Source: Micrococcales bacterium
GTDB taxonomy: Bacteria > Actinomycetota > Actinomycetes > S36-B12 > UBA10799
Reading direction: 5' to 3'
Assembly: GCA_023252115.1 (NCBI GenBank)
Contig: JAHEXM010000117.1
Location: 1 to 6,130 of the forward strand
DNA: 6,130 nucleotides
Positions within the stretch are counted from its first letter, which is position 1; each line of letters starts with the position of its first letter. Positions 5,889 to 6,130 of this stretch are shown piece after piece. The notes beneath the pieces were generated by a model. The model worked only from the letters and a program-made list of their open reading frames with translations, was not told the origin of the DNA and searched no databases. The position numbers were made by a program, and so were the translations under genes.

Positions 5889-6130
5889 CGCATCAGGCTC
5901 ATTCCTGCCAGGCCGGGCAACTCGTCGATATCTGAATCAATCTTTCTGATCGCTTTGGTTCCCTCGCTTCCACCCAGCAGATATCCCAAGATCCACGATG
6001 TTTCGGACTTCGGCATGATCGTCGAGCCGACCGGACCCCAAAACCGCTTCAGTGCAAATCGCGTCAGCTTGCGTGCTCTGGGACTTGCTGAAAGCCGGTC
6101 GCGGGCCTGGGTTGCATAGAAAGCTAAATG
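5855..6130 (-). CDS. C-terminal part of an unidentified conserved-looking protein
   Basis: On the minus strand a frame enters at the right edge and runs 91 codons to a TAG at 5857-5855, with no internal stop; the start lies beyond the window. I do not recognise the family. The visible part is mostly helical and mixed charged/hydrophobic, with no obvious membrane segment. Distinctive stretches are ARKLTRFALKRFWGPVGST (residues 20-38 of the visible part), the DSDIDELPGLAGMSLMRTA run (65-83) and a KYGVAA tail. The PGLAGMSLMR block and the WGPVG block look like conserved family signatures rather than random sequence. Codon choice is ordinary for the window, and the plus-strand frame over the same bases gives a Ser/Arg/Pro-rich product typical of an antisense shadow. 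It is convergent with the lipoprotein gene, 26 bases between stops. Good confidence as a coding end, none as to function. Confidence 0.7.
   Translation of the reverse strand, partial: HLAFYATQARDRLSASPRARKLTRFALKRFWGPVGSTIMPKSETSWILGYLLGGSEGTKAIRKIDSDIDELPGLAGMSLMRTAVSKYGVAA

Noticed and set aside
5874..6119. Plus-strand open frame of 81 codons at the right edge
   Set aside because: It is antisense to the more protein-like minus-strand frame ending at 5855; it has no ribosome binding site and a Ser/Arg/Pro-biased product.
1..6130. CRISPR arrays, tRNA or rRNA genes, insertion sequences
   Set aside because: No regularly spaced repeats, cloverleaf sequence, rRNA motif or transposase-like frame was found on reading both strands.

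Overview
The window (GC estimated by eye at about 58-60%, with GTG and TTG starts used beside ATG) looks like chromosomal DNA of a moderately GC-rich, probably actinobacterial (high-GC Gram-positive) organism. Supporting this are a C-terminally membrane-anchored protein with xxxLxxG heptads, a small lipoprotein loosely resembling the mycobacterial LpqH type, and an ergothioneine operon. The taxonomic call is inference; there is no rRNA or other marker gene.

Layout. 1-1671 (+): C-terminal part of a large exported, cell-surface protein whose N-terminus lies left of the window. 1779-3050 (+): egtB, the iron-dependent sulfoxide synthase of ergothioneine biosynthesis. 3053-4036 (+): egtD, the histidine N-alpha-trimethyltransferase, starting 2 nt after the egtB stop and probably translationally coupled to it. 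4048-4084: hairpin between convergent genes. 4090-5064 (-): an oxidoreductase of the ketopantoate reductase (ApbA/PanE) superfamily with a strong Shine-Dalgarno. 5065-5273: short intergenic stretch, possibly holding a decayed coding fragment. 5283-5828 (+): small secreted lipoprotein with four extra cysteines. 5855-6130 (-): C-terminus of an unidentified protein entering from the right edge, convergent with the lipoprotein gene.

The functional core is the egtB-egtD pair. EgtD makes hercynine from histidine and S-adenosylmethionine; EgtB then joins a thiol to hercynine using O2. The EgtB sequence carries signatures of the class that uses free cysteine rather than gamma-glutamylcysteine, which would explain why egtA and egtC are not beside it. 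The last enzyme (an EgtE-like C-S lyase) is not in the window. The flanking surface protein, reductase and lipoprotein have no evident role in ergothioneine synthesis.

No mobile element, CRISPR array, tRNA or rRNA was seen. I found no clear evidence of an undescribed multi-gene system. The points most worth a second look are the EgtB active-site class, the two inverted-repeat structures at convergent gene ends, the unidentified partial gene at the right edge, and the possible gene remnant upstream of the reductase.
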